Assembly: GCA_013339765.2 (NCBI GenBank)
Contig: CM023457.1
Span: forward strand, 31,203,911-31,267,910
Source: Haemaphysalis longicornis
Taxonomy: Eukaryota > Arthropoda > Arachnida > Ixodida > Ixodidae
DNA: 64,000 bases
Reading direction: 5' to 3'
Part shown: positions 1-11,059 of the stretch, piece after piece
How positions within the stretch are numbered: position 1 is the first letter of the stretch
Layout: each line of letters opens with the position of its first letter
Position numbers and translations under genes: made by a program
Notes under the pieces: model-generated
Seen by the model: only the letters and a program-made list of their open reading frames with translations
Databases searched by the model: none
What the model was told of the DNA's origin: nothing

Positions 1-1090
1 AAAACACTCGGGAGCCTTCGGGCTCTTGGAGGAAGCTGCCTGGGGTTGCCGTTACTGACATGATGATGGACAAGTAGCGAAAGCTATTGGTACACCAGTC
101 CAATCTGACAAGGCAGCAAAACAACAAACGTTTCTTTTTCAACTTGTGACCTTTTTTGTTCTTCATGTATACTTAAACGATGTTTAACCGTCATCTTTGT
201 CTGCCAAGCCGCTTTGCGAAAAATGCGCCAAACTGCCCGGGGCTAAAAGGCACTCAGTTTCAGCGGGGGGTCACCACTTTTATTGTCCATCACCAACACA
301 GAAATGGCACAAATAGAAAGACTGAAATGAACCGATAGCTTCTAAACGCGATTGGCTTTCCGTCCGGTTCGCTGAGGTCCTTCCTGATTTTACAAACATG
401 GCCGCCGGCCGGCCCCATTGCTCAGTGGGTCTTGCCGATATTTCCATGGTTTATTTTACCCTGGGTTCCCCTTCTATCAATTGTTGCTCCTGCCGGGGTA
501 TGGTTTGAGATTGGTGGATAGTGGCGCGGCTCGAAAAAAAGTTGATTGAAATGTGGGGCCTACAACTTCACCGTGGCTTGGGCGGTGTGTGCGGTTCGTG
601 AAATGAACGCTCGTTGTAGTGTTATAAAATGCTGAGGTTTTGCGCCGAAGTTTTGCTGTTTGCGGTTCTTCAAAAAACACTCGGGGATGGGGGGAGCCTT
701 TGGGCTCAGGCGCGCCCTTGGTGGAAGCTGACTAATAACACTTGATGTATTCTAGGCTACTCAAATTAGCTGCGACCCGGGGTCAGGCTGGTTGGGCTTC
801 GCATGACTGTTGCCGTGAAGGTACACCAGATTACAAAAATAATATTAGTACGGTAAAAAAAACCAGTCCTTAAATTGATAATCTGGCAGTGTTGCGTGCA
901 GGCAACACAATATCACAATTAGGAAAAAGGTAGCAAAACAACAAACGTTTCTTTTTCAACTTGTGACCCCTCAAATACCAAATTATGATTTTTTGTGCTC
1001 ACAAGACGTAATTTATACTTAATCAAACTTTGCTCCAAAATCTTTTAAGCCTTCCGAAAATGCTCCCAAATCTCTTTAACCGTCACCCCT
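1..1090. repeat. Degenerate repetitive stretch at block start
   Basis: No gene is visible. Two partial direct repeats occur inside the stretch: the start (1-150) resembles 673-970, sharing an AAAACACTCGGG start and an ACAACAAACGTTTC motif (at 121 and 940). From about 215 the sequence can be followed at low identity into 8577-9640 of the second block. Confidence 0.5.
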
Positions 1091-1167
1091 CTTCATGGAT
1101 ATCAGATGCATCGACTCCGTCGAACAGCGTACTGCGAGGCCAGAATACAGCGGTGTCTGTATGAAGG

Positions 1168-1245
1168 TGTTTCATGCCCGGATACACCAAGATCTCAGGG
1201 ACATCATATTCGTCACGGAAGCGACGTTGCCAGAAAAAGTGCCAT
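1168..1245 (-). repeat. Dispersed repeat, 'FRDGYDVSEIF' family
   Basis: Read on the minus strand this 75-80 base element resembles 9718-9795 (minus) and the pair 32690-32985 (plus). All four can be read as a similar short peptide of the form FRDxYDxxEIxVxPGxKxF. The frame is open only briefly, so I treat it as a mobile-element fragment of unknown class, not as a gene. Confidence 0.5.
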
Positions 1246-1500
1246 TGACGCGGCGGCATCCATACTCGAACCTATTTACTCGCCTCTCCTCACAACGGTA
1301 GGTACGTGGCGCTCTACACACTGCACTGTGAGCGGAGATGGGAGCAGCTCTACGAACGGGCCTTGTGTCCTTCTCTACGACTCATTCAGACAGTGCTGCC
1401 GTCTAGGAGAGGCGAAGCAAAGTAGCGCATATCTGACGCTAATGAGCGCCGACAGTTGGCGCCTCGATGCCAGTGCTTTCGTGTACGGGGGGCGCGCGTG

Positions 1501-1860
1501 AATAGGTAACCGGTAAAAAGCGCAAAGGCTCATGGGTACAATCTCTGCTCCCGTGGAGCTCCACCACTTCTGGTTCGAGAGCTCTCCTATCCTCCCGTAC
1601 GCCAGCGGCTTTCACGCGCGCCGTTCTTGCTTGTCTGTTTCCACCGAAAACAAAAACGCTCGTGCATCGCGCATTCAATGAATAACGATGAATTCTACTA
1701 GGGGCTCCTCTGAAAGGTAGGTACTCGGTAATAAGTAACCAACATGCACACGCGCGTGAAAGCCGCTGGCTTACTTGAAGCGAGGCGAGATCTCGAACCG
1801 GAAGTGGCGGGAGCAGACGACGTACCCATGGGCCTTTGTGCTTTTTACCGGTCACCTATT
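1501..1860. repeat. Fold-back element (about 115-base arms)
   Basis: The arms at 1501-1621 and 1750-1860 are imperfect reverse complements. Both outer ends carry AATAGGT..ACCGGTAAAA or its complement, and both inner ends carry CAGCGGCTTTCACGCGCG or its complement. The spacer is about 130 bases. The same element is at 10056-10413 in the second block, so it predates the duplication. No coding sequence is evident. Confidence 0.8.
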
Positions 1861-2489
1861 GAGGCACCATCCGCTGTCGCGTTGTTCCCATGACCGCCAT
1901 GTGCTTCAAGCTGCTGTTTCTGTGCATGTCATTTTTGGTTTTGTTGACCCGAAATAAACCGGTTATTTTTTGTTTCTTGCGTGTCGGCGTCACTTCATCT
2001 GGTGGGGTCAGGCTCTCGAACCCTTCGCACATAAAGGAGGTTCCTTTAACATTCAACCGCTCCTGTGAGGGCCGCTTTCACTTCCGTGTTTTGCCGATTC
2101 CTATAACAGGGATCAGCCACAATTTTTGTATCTATCTGCAAACCTAGCGGGGTCTGCCAAGATAAGCTTTGAAGATAAAAATGAAAATTGAGAAGTGAGG
2201 ATCGAGTTGCTGGGCAGTGGATTGTATCCCTGTAGGGTAATTGAAGAGATGCCTATGGTAAAACTGCTTATTCTCTGCCAGCTCATAAGCTGCCTTGACT
2301 TTGAAAGGGACATGTTCAGATGAGAGCCACAAAAATCCTTTACAGCGGGTTCAGTATTGATGCAGCACTGGAAAATGGAGCCGTAGATGAGCAGAAACTT
2401 CTGGGAGCAACTTCGTATTCTCCCCGAATGAGACTTCAGAACCTGCTGATTCAGATACGGAGGCCGACATCGACACAGAAGACGGTACC

Positions 2490-3560
2490 GCTTTGGCGAA
2501 GACAAGACCAAACGGAACGCCGTTTTCAAACCAAAGTTTTGGAAGACCCGAACCCGTTCCCCGTGTATTCAGCCGTTGGGTAACAGTGCGGTTAAGACTT
2601 TTATGTCTTAGCTGCACTGTTGCAACAGCTAAACGGGCACGGCCCTTGCGGCTAGTAAAGCTCATTACTACTTCGGTCGCGGCAACCGGGTGCAGCACTC
2701 CCACCTGCCAGAAATGTGGTACCCGGGTCCTGGGCAGTGCGCAACACCTCCTGTGGAAATGTTCGGCACTCAGTGTTTCTGGAGAGCGCTTTGTTAATAC
2801 ACTTGGGGCCATGGGACGGGCGAGGCCCCAAGTGTATTAGCAAAGCGCTCTCCAGAAACACTGACGTTTCACTCACGGCTTTCGAATCTATGAGCTACGA
2901 CAGTCACATATTAATGCTCCTAGTCCCCTCCAAGCAGATTGGCAACTTCAGCTGCAGCTCCTCAAGAAAGAAAGCAGGAAGCGTTTGCAAGATGAAACAC
3001 CGCTTGGCATCCTTGCACCGCTCAAGCCCTCCTCGCGTCCGGGCGAGGTATTCGCGAATAAAGTGTATGGAACTGCAGCGTATACACCACACATTATACA
3101 TAACTGGTCAGCCCCAGCAGGCTCTCAATTGCACCGATGCCCCCTCTGTAATAGTGATGCCATACCTAGTCTCTTCCACTTAATTTGGCTCTGTCCTGGA
3201 TTCGCCCGTAACCACCATCAGCTGACAGTAGGTCCTGCACCTGCAGCTGACTGAACTGGAGCACGTTAGTCGTGTCCGTGACGACCCCGCTACTTCAGAA
3301 ATAGTAACACAGTACGCCCTTGAAAACGGCCTCTACAAATTGGTGTAGCGGTCTCACAGACTGTCTCGGACTGACCATACTCATCCACGTCTGATGTCAA
3401 CAGCGACATTGCCACTGACTTAGTGAACTGTGCCTTCTGTGAATTGGACCCCAAGACTAGAACTGTACATTGTGTGAATTGTGACCTTTCCCTTTCTCCT
3501 CCCCCTTCCCGACTCCTCACTTCCCCGCAGGGCCTTATGACCTCTCGTCTTTAACAAAGT
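2490..3560 (+). pseudogene. Decayed non-LTR retrotransposon 3' region
   Basis: Frame-broken translations on the plus strand show two Cys/His modules of the kind found after the RNase H domain of I/Jockey-type LINEs: CxKCG then HLLWKC at about 2704-2763, and CPLCN then HLIWLCP at about 3135-3200. Two such modules in tandem suggest two overlapping or nested LINE 3' ends. No reverse transcriptase motif remains. The orthologous stretch is 11060-12020. The stop codons and frameshifts rule out function. Confidence 0.65.
2770..2864. repeat. Near-perfect palindromic insertion, copy 1 only
   Basis: Arms 2770-2810 and 2824-2864 are reverse complements over about 41 bases with one mismatch, around a 13-base loop. 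The second block reads straight through this point (near 11322-11335, CAGTGTTTCACTC) without the hairpin. The flanking CAGTGTTT is itself part of the palindrome, so it could be a hairpin insertion or an inverted duplication made by template switching. Confidence 0.85.
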
Positions 3561-4343
3561 GTTTCACTCACTCTCTTGGGGCCCCATTTCACAGGAAGCA
3601 CCTGCTTGACGCTCTGCTGATTTTCATTAGGAATTGCTTTTAGCTGCATTTCTTTCCCTGTTCTCCCCACAATTCTTACTTCCTACCCAATTTCTGACTC
3701 TTGACCGAGGCCTCGGGTCATTTCAAGGGGACATCCCCCCCCCCTCTCTCTCTCTTCAATAAGCGTGTGTTCATCACTCATTCGATGTCATTTCAACGAA
3801 TCGATGACATGCACAATATTGGGCTCAGAAAGCCAGCTGTTGAGAACATTTTTCTGCAGCTTTCAAATGGTGCAGTTGCACGGCATCACCAGCCCAGGGA
3901 TGGCTGGCCCATACTATCCGAAACCAGCGCGTGAGCTTACCAGGGGATCAAAGCTTACTGTCACTTAGATAAGAGGTCTGGGCAGTCGGATTTTAGATTT
4001 CCCGCGTAGTTTTAGAAGTGTGCGACGGATGGCAAACGGTAAAATGTAGCTGCCTTTTGCGATTGCGAAAGGTGATAAAGGGGCCGTGATGACAACATAC
4101 AACTTCGTTCATTTTGAAAGAACTAGCGTTTGGTAACTCGCTGAGTTCCATTCCAGCCATGGAAGACTTTTTTAACCGAAAAAACGCAATGAATATTGTA
4201 GAACTGTCAAATATTGCGCTACAGTGACGTAAGACGGGAAGGACTGACGTAATATGGACCAGCACCAAAAACAGTTCATCATCATCAGCAGCAGCTCCTA
4301 CTACGCCAACTGAAGGGCAAAGACCTCTTCCCGCGAGTTCATT
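3561..4343. other. No gene; contains dispersed block A (4075-4330)
   Basis: The first half shows only short CT-rich tracts. The segment from about 4075 to 4330 occurs four times in the window: here, at 5805-6018, at 14312-14525 and at 14870-15078. Its marker is GGTAACTCGC followed by ACTTTTTTTAACCGAAAA. In each case it leads into a CATCATC tail and an RTE LINE 3' end, so block A and the RTE end travelled together or the RTE inserted before block A was duplicated. Confidence 0.6.
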
Positions 4344-5519
4344 AGACAGATTTAGTTGGGCGCGCGCTCCGGACGAGCGTACGCCCCGGCGTGGCGGCTC
4401 ACGACTGCGCATGCGCAGTACGCTCGCTACGTGAACGCCCCGACGATGCGGTGCTACGCACGCAACGGCTGGGAGCGTATACGCTCCGGTCGGCCGCTTG
4501 CGGGGCGCTGCGGACCTTGCTGCGGGAGGCCCCTGATTTTTCAAAAATGGCTGGCTGCCACGGCGAGTCGGCGGCCGGTCGTGGCGGACCGGTCGTGGCA
4601 AACACGCGGACCGTCGCGTGTTTCTCTCTTTGGGCGACAACGTTTCAGTTCCAACGGGATGCAGACCAGAAATGAGCGAGCAAGGACAACCTGGATGGCT
4701 ACCGAAGCGGGCGGCGGTGTTTGTGTGGGTGTGCGGGGTGGAATGAGGCGCAGTGTTGGTGCAGATCGGCGGCCTCCATTTCAGGAATTCAAGAATTTTC
4801 GCCTGCGCCGTCCGTCGCGGCCTCGGGTGCGAGCCGAGGCGTTGCGCTACAGTGTGAAACGTGAAGGATTGTAGTTGGACTCCATGAATAAGAGGAAGTG
4901 AGTAATAGGAACGCATCGTATATTTTATTGAGTTGCTACACCCGGGTGAAGTGTATCACTAAACCGCCGTGCCAGCCTACCCGCTGTTTCATTTTGCGCG
5001 TCGCATTAGCGTCGCATGCCATGCTCAGTTGTATTTGTCGCATGGTCCTGCCATATTTCAGAGCTGAATAAATTGAGTATCCCGAGCACTGCGAGTTGCT
5101 TCAAAACTTTAGCGTCGCGCGGTTGAGCAAAACAATCGCGAAGGGTGTATCATATTTTCCCTTAATACTGAATCAAGGTAAGAGGGTATTTTTTAATCGT
5201 ACTTGCAAGATTTCTACAATCGAAACCAGCATTACGCATTGAAAAAAAACAAAAAAAAGAAACTCCGTCCAGCTACAGTTTGCCTTGGTTAGCCACGTAA
5301 AAAGTTAAATTTGGGTACTTCGCGTTGGGTTCAACAGGTGGCGCCGCAAGGTTAAATTTGGGTACTTCGCGTTTGGTTCAACAGGTGGCGGCACAAGCGT
5401 TTGCGCACGCTACGAAAAACGCTGTACTAAAACTATCCATGGGCGCGTCGCGACGAGCGTACGCTCCGCTTTACGCCCAGCAATACGCTAACGCCCGGAA
5501 CGCCCAACTAAATCTGTCT
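4344..5519. mobile_element. Non-autonomous DNA transposon with 19-bp TIRs
   Basis: Exact terminal inverted repeats AGACAGATTTAGTTGGGCG lie at 4344-4362 and, complemented, at 5501-5519. They are flanked by ATT on both sides. Removing the element and one ATT restores the sequence of the second block (near 14572-14582), which lacks it. The 1176-bp interior is CpG-rich and holds a 47-bp duplication but no recognisable transposase. TIR plus a 3-bp duplication is compatible with a PIF/Harbinger-like process, but the ends do not let me assign a superfamily. Confidence 0.85.
5304..5397. repeat. 47-bp tandem duplication
   Basis: Two near-identical units start at 5304 and 5351 (GTTAAATTTGGGTACTTCGC). 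They lie inside the private TIR element of copy 1. Confidence 0.8.
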
Positions 5520-5684
5520 ATTGTGTTGCTCCGCCCTTTCGTCCCCTTCCATCTCGGAAATCGCGTTCGGCCACGTATTTTCTCGGCTCGCGGATCTTTT
5601 CACAGTTGTCGACGTATACGTATCGTCTTAGTTCTGTATTGACGCTTGCAAAAGGCCAAAAATGAAATACCTGCGGCACGATGG

Positions 5685-5790
5685 CCAAAAAACCGGTCAA
5701 TGTCGGCCGGTTTTAGGTACAGACCGGCAACCGGCCCGCTGTCTAAAAAACCGGTCGGACCGGTACAAAACCGGCCAGGTGGCAACCCTA
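5685..5790. repeat. ACCGG-rich cluster, probable transposon end
   Basis: Several copies of ACCGG/CCGGT occur in about 100 bases, next to GGCAACCC. The same cluster is at about 14745-14850. The complement reads GGGTTGCCACC-TGGCCGGTTTT, which resembles a transposon terminus, but the other end was not found. Confidence 0.4.
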
Positions 5791-6018
5791 TTTGCGAAAC
5801 GTGTTAAAGGGGCCGTGATGACAACATGCAACTTGGTTCATTTTGAAAGAACCAGCGTTTGGTAACTCGCTGAGCTTCATTCCAGCCATGGAAGACTTTT
5901 TTTAACCGAAAAAAATTTTTCGGTTAAAAAAAGAATATTGTGGAACTTTCAAATATTGCGCTACGGTGACGTCAGACGGGAAAGACTGACGTAATATGGA
6001 CCAGCACTAAAAACATAG

Positions 6019-6240
6019 TTCATCATCGTCGTCAGCCTATCTACGCCCACTGAAGGGCGAAGACCTCTCCCATTAATCTCCAATAATCCCGGTCCTGTGC
6101 TAACTGCGACCAATTTCTCCCCACAAACTTCTTGATCTCATCTGCCCATCTAACTTTCTGCCACGCTTGCCTTCTCTAGGAATCCAGTCTTGCCCATAAT
6201 GACCAACGGTTATCTTGCCTTTGCATTGCATTCCCTGCCC
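6019..6240 (-). mobile_element. RTE-clade LINE 3' end (copy 1)
   Basis: On the minus strand this is the C-terminal coding end and tail of an RTE-type LINE. The orthologous part at 15102-15284 translates to FVGRNWSQLAQDRDYWRLMG, the typical RTE ending. The 3' tail is GATGATG-like. At 6241 the LINE is cut by a hAT-type element. The rest of the LINE resumes at about 7037. Confidence 0.8.
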
Positions 6241-7036
6241 CAGTGGCGTAACTAGATAGGATGGCGCCCGTGGCAAATATATTTTTGCGCCCCTAATGAT
6301 AATAATGATAGTGATTATTATTATTATTATCGTATTTCTATGTAAAAAGAGGGCTATCTGGCTGTTTTGGAAAAGCGAATGAGTGATGTTTTGATTGATT
6401 GTTCGCTACGGTGGACTATAGCCGTCTTAGCATATGCATTCGTCGTACCACACTTCAGAAGTCCACAAGGTTCGAAATAAAAGTGAAAGAAGAAATGGAC
6501 CTTGTCGGTCACCGGTTCTCGTCTCGCTTTACATAAAATAGGACCATGAAATGTATTGCTCAAATGATTTATCGCAAACTTCATATCTACATACTATGCC
6601 CACATTTTTTTATTAATGGTGCGTTGAAAAACTCATCCCGGCAATCCCTGTTGTCTCCTCGTCGCATATCACTGCCGTTAGTGACGCCGGTGCTGATGCT
6701 CATCGTCAGCAAGTTGCCAAGAAAAGCAATTGACTCCAATCCACGCTGTGAAGGTGGTTGGAAAGCAAAGCCTTAAAGGACACCCACAACAATTGCCCGT
6801 GCGACGTCACTTGGATTCACGCACGTGGCTGTATACAAAGAGTGAAACAAGAGATTTTGTTATCTCTCGGAACTGCAAAGGGACGAGGCGTAGACGGGAC
6901 ACAGCGCAACTAACAACAGATGTTTATTTCACAAAAATTACTTAACTACAGAATTCTGTTGCAACAAATGAAAGAAAGAGGGAAGATGTATTTAAGTAAT
7001 TTTGTGCAATAAACATCTGTTGTTAGTCTGCTGTGT
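6241..7036. mobile_element. hAT-type element, left part only (copy 1)
   Basis: The element begins with CAGTGGCGTAACTA, directly after CCCTGCCC (6233-6240), the target sequence seen on both sides of the complete copy at 15294-17235. At about 7036 it jumps into RTE sequence that in copy 2 lies at about 17420. The right half of the transposon and adjoining RTE sequence were therefore deleted here. It carries one of the fold-backs (about 6868-7034) also seen in the complete copy. Confidence 0.8.
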
Positions 7037-7310
7037 GAGTACCGGTAAGATTTAGCTGTCATACACTTTCTTCAGGGACAATGGTGATAGGCTGACATTC
7101 ATTATCTCAGAATGCAAATGCACTCCACCGCATTCTCATCCTTCTAATTATCTCTGCCTCATGGTTGGGATCCGGGGTCACACCTTGGCCTAAGTAGATA
7201 TATTTGCCTACTACTTCCACAGCCTCGCCACCTATCTCTAACCTCTGTGCTCTCCCGAGGTTATTAAGCATTGCTTTAGTTATCAGTATGTTAATCATAC
7301 ATACCTCGGC
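7037..7310 (-). pseudogene. RTE-clade LINE, internal ORF fragment (copy 1)
   Basis: The minus strand encodes part of the region downstream of the reverse transcriptase of an RTE LINE: EIGGEAVEVVGKYIYLGQG, then HEAEIIRRM. The family pattern is 'YLGQ...EIxRRI..GW.AF'. It is the continuation of 6019-6240, separated from it by the hAT remnant and a deletion. Confidence 0.8.
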
Positions 7311-7325
7311 AAAATTTGCGCGTCT

Positions 7326-7800
7326 CGCTCAAACTCACTCACAATTTTTTTTTTCAAATCATCACTCACTCAAACTCAGACTCAATGCTGAGCAGCACAT
7401 CTACTCAAAATCACAGTGAGCTCAAAACTCGGAACTCACTCGGACTCAAAACTCAAAATGTACTCATAGCTCAAAATGTACTCAGAGCTCAAAATGTACT
7501 CAGTACTCAAAATGTACTCAAAACTCCAAATGTACAAAACTCAAAATGTACTCAAACTCAAAATGTTGCTCAAAACTTAATGTACTCAAACTCAAATGTA
7601 CTGATGACTCAAAATGTACTCTAACTCAAAATGTACTCTAACTCAAATGTACTCTAACTCAAAATGACTCAAAACTCAAAATGAACTCAGAACTCAAAAT
7701 GAATTCAGAACTCAATGGACTCACAACTCTCTCGTGCTAAAAATTTACTCGGGCTCAGATGGACTCTGATTTCACTGGCACTCAGAGTTTTAAAATTACG
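7326..7800. repeat. 18-bp minisatellite (CTCAAAATGTACTCA)
   Basis: Units approximating RCTCAAAATGTACTCARW repeat from a degenerate ACTCACTCAA lead-in. The best stretch (7448-7525) has an 18-base period. Open frames across it are products of the period. The array recurs at 17705-18125 with different unit counts. Confidence 0.9.
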
Positions 7801-8163
7801 CGTGGTAAAAATATCAGGCCGACATGGGTAAGTGACTGGAAGTCATTCCGCACCGCGAATCAGCACCGGACAGTGCGACCCTGAAGATGTACACCAAGAG
7901 GTCTGACTGTCGTGGAATGAATTGGCAGCAGCTATACTCAGCAGAAGACGTGACGTTGGCGCACCACTGTATTCGTCGACGCCGAAACCTCATTCCCCCT
8001 CCCCTCACCCCCAAGCTGTTGTTGGCACAGACCACCGCATCAAACGTGCCTGATAATCTGTCGGCACCGCTCTCACCACATGCTGTGTACATTCACGATC
8101 GACGTCCTGGCAATTGAAGGGTGCCCGTTGCGAACGGGCGAGTGAGGCACCATCTTCGTACGA
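7801..8163. other. No gene; right end of copy 1
   Basis: The sequence matches 18130-18500 closely and ends at the scaffold gap. No gene or regulatory feature was recognised. Confidence 0.6.
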
Positions 8164-8263
8164 NNNNNNNNNNNNNNNNNNNNNNNNNNNNNNNNNNNNN
8201 NNNNNNNNNNNNNNNNNNNNNNNNNNNNNNNNNNNNNNNNNNNNNNNNNNNNNNNNNNNNNNN
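8164..8263. other. Scaffold gap (100 N)
   Basis: Exactly 100 N, the usual placeholder for a gap of unknown size. It falls at the right end of block copy 1. Proteins predicted across it are meaningless. Confidence 0.99.
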
Positions 8264-8330
8264 TACCCTCTCTCCTCTCTCTCTCCTTCTCTCTCCTCTC
8301 TCTCTCTCTCTCTCTTCTCTCTCTCGTAAT
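8264..8330. repeat. CT-rich microsatellite at contig start
   Basis: A nearly pure (CT)n tract with CCTT interruptions starts directly after the gap. It may be why the assembly broke here. Confidence 0.9.
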
Positions 8331-9717
8331 GTCAGGGTAGCTTGCTTAGGGCATCTTGCTACAGACAGGGCACATGGTAGAGCCAACAACAGTCTGGGTT
8401 CTGTCTCTGGCAAGGGCCATATAACTTGCAATTTTTTTCCGGAGCTACGGAGCAGACCACTTCGCTGCTCGCTAGTAGCTTTGTCTTTTAAGCTTCGTGT
8501 TTACGGCATCTTCCGGGTGAGCACGCGATATGCGCCTTTGGTATTATTTCCGCGAAGTGTCCAAAAGCATGAAAATTGCGAAAATGCCTAAACTGCTCCA
8601 GAAAGCCTAAAGCAGGTTTTAATGTCATGCTCTTGGCGGGGACGATACCTCCCGCATCCCGGTCCCATTTAGGGTAATGCCACGGTGGCAAAATAGAAGA
8701 CTGAAATGAGCAAACGATAGCTTTAAAACACGATGGCCCTGATTCGCTGAAACTGCTTCCGATTGGGCACGTGTGGACAAACATGGCCAGCGCCTGACTT
8801 GCAGTGTTACTCTCACGCTCATGGCACCCAATTTTCCCTGGTTTATTTTACGCTATCAGTATCCAGTTTTTCTTCTATCGTTGTGGCTCAACAGAAGTTA
8901 ACGCGGGGAATGGTTGAGATGGGCGAGATTACAGAAGTTGCCCTCGAAAAAACATTGATTGAATTGGGGCCTACAACTTCCCGGGCTTTCCTTGAGTGCC
9001 GCGGTGTGGGTCAAATCGGGTTCGTGAAGCGAACTTTGACTCGCCTGTGGTGCTTTGAAAAGCTGCTGGTGGTTGCGTCGTTGAAGCGATCACGAGCCTG
9101 GGGATGGATCAGGTGACCGAAAGTTTCGGGCTTCTGCCGCCCAACTGTTCAGGCAGCCCCAATAGCGCGTGACTGTTGTCACAGCATGCGACTAATACAC
9201 TTGATTATTCGATGTATACAGTAACGCTTAATGTCCATGGGTGAAGCGCGGGGGGACTGAAACGGTATGGTTGGGCTATGCGACCGTTAGCTCAATTCTC
9301 CCTGTTGCCGTGACTACACTCGTTTGTACACGCAGCCTGAGATTCAAAAATACACTTTGCAGAAACGGTAAAAAGCCACAATTGCAAACCCTCTTAAATT
9401 GATAATGTTAACGGCAGTTTTGTTGTCATTGCGTGCAGCCGCAACACATACACCAATTAGGAAAAAGTAGTGCAGTATATTTTGTGATACTCTTACAAAA
9501 TCTTTCACTAAGGCTGTTTCTGTTCTTGTATCAAAACTTTGGAATGTGCCCTTGATAATTGTCAATTATGATTTTTTAAGCTCACAACTTTGCCCTTTAT
9601 AAGTTCTTCTTCCTGAAATTTTCGTTTAAACCTTTTGGCTGTCCATCTTCATGGATATCAGACGCATCGACTCCATCGAACAGCGTACGCGAGGCCAGAA
9701 TACAGCAGTGTCTGTAT

Positions 9718-9795
9718 GAAGGTGTTTCATGCCCGGATACACCAAGATCTCGGGGGCATCATATTCGTCACGGAAGCGACGTTGCCAGAAAAAGT
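9718..9795 (-). repeat. Dispersed repeat, 'FRDGYDVSEIF' family (copy 2)
   Basis: This is the orthologue of 1168-1245. The minus-strand reading is RFRDEYDAPEILVYPGMKH, the clearest version of the shared peptide in the two blocks. Confidence 0.5.
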
Positions 9796-10055
9796 GCCAT
9801 TGACGCGGCGGCATCCATACTCGAACCTATTTACTCGCCTCTCCTCACAACGGTAGGTACGTGGCGCTTTACACACTGCACTGTGAGCGGAGATGGGAGC
9901 AGCTCTACGAACGGGCCTTGTGTCCTTCTCTACGACTCATTCAGACAGTGCTGCCGTCTAGGAGAGGCGAAGCAAAGAAACGCATATCTGACGCTAATGA
10001 GCGCCGACAGTTGGCGCCTCGATGCCAGTGCCTTCGTGTACGGGGGGCGCGCGTG

Positions 10056-10413
10056 AATAGGTAACCGGTAAAAACGCAAAGGCTCATGGGTACAATCTCT
10101 GCTCCCGCGGATCTCCACCACTTCTGGTTCGAGAGCTCTCCTATCCTACCGTACGCCAGCGGCTTTCACGCGCGCCGTTCTTGTTTGTCTGTTTCCACCG
10201 ACAACAAAAACGCTCATGCATCGCGCATTCAATGAATAACGATGAATTCTACTAGGGGCTCCTCTGAAAGGTACCTACTCGGTAATAAGTAAACAACATG
10301 CACACGCGCGTGAAAGCCGCTGGCTTACTTGAAGCGAGGCGAGATCTCGAACCGGAAGTGGCGGGAGCAGACGACGTACCCATGGGCCTTTGTACTTTTT
10401 ACCGGTCACCAAT
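10056..10413. repeat. Fold-back element (copy 2)
   Basis: This is the counterpart of 1501-1860 with the same arms and spacer. No gene is recognised between here and about 11060. Confidence 0.8.
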
Positions 10414-11059
10414 TGAGGCACCATCCGCTGTCGCGTTGTTTCCATGACTGTCATGTGCTTCAAGCTGCTTGTGCATGTCATTTTGGTTTTGTTGACCCGA
10501 AATAAACCGGCTAATTTTTGTTTCTTGCGTGTCGGCGTCACTTCATCTGGCGGGGTCAGGCTCTCGAACCCTTCGCACATAAAGGAGGTTCCTTTAACAT
10601 TCAATTCTCCTGTGAGGGCCGCTTTCACTTCCGTGTTTTGTCGATTCCTATGACAGAGGGATCAGCCACAATTTTTGTATCTGTATCTGCAAACCTAGCG
10701 GGGTCTGCCAAGATAAGCTTTGAAGATGAAAATGAAAATTAAGAAGTGAGGAACGAGTTGCTGGGCAGTGGATTGGATCCCTGTAGGGTAATTGAAGAGA
10801 TGCCTATGGTAAAACTGCTTATTCTCTGCCAGCTCATAAGCTGCCTTGACTTTGAAAGGGACATGTTCAGATGCGAGCCACAAAAATCCTTTACAGCGGG
10901 TTCAGTATTGATGCTTGCAGCACTGGAAAATGGAGCCGTAGATGAGCAGAAACTTCTGGGAGCAACTTCGTATTCTCCCCGAGCGAGACTTCAAAACCCG
11001 CTGATTCAGATACGGAGGCCGACATCGACACAGAGGACGGTACCGCTTTGGCAAAGACC

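Larger units (their letters stand above)
1..8163. repeat. Duplicated block, copy 1
   Basis: This stretch aligns in the same orientation with about 8577-18500. Similarity is weak and gapped over 215-1090 and high from 1095 onward: by eye, about nine differences in the first 360 bases after the match to 9650. Shared landmarks in order are a fold-back (1501-1860), LINE 3' remnants (2490-3560), an ACCGG-rich cluster (5685-5790), an RTE LINE 3' end, a hAT end (from 6241) and an 18-bp minisatellite. Copy 1 has a private TIR element (4344-5519) and a private hairpin (2770-2864), and has lost the right half of the hAT element. It stops at the N gap. It is either a true tandem duplication or two haplotypes placed end to end. 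Confidence 0.9.

Noticed and set aside
3993..4916. 307-codon minus-strand open frame
   Set aside because: It runs across the boundary of the copy-1-specific TIR element and repeat block A; composition is arginine/proline-rich as expected for GC-rich DNA and no domain is recognisable.
7316..7624. Repetitive 102-codon protein (QNVL repeats)
   Set aside because: It is a translation of the 18-bp minisatellite; the frame is open only because the period is a multiple of three.
8093..8591. Open frames spanning the N gap
   Set aside because: The translation crosses 100 unknown bases and a CT microsatellite.
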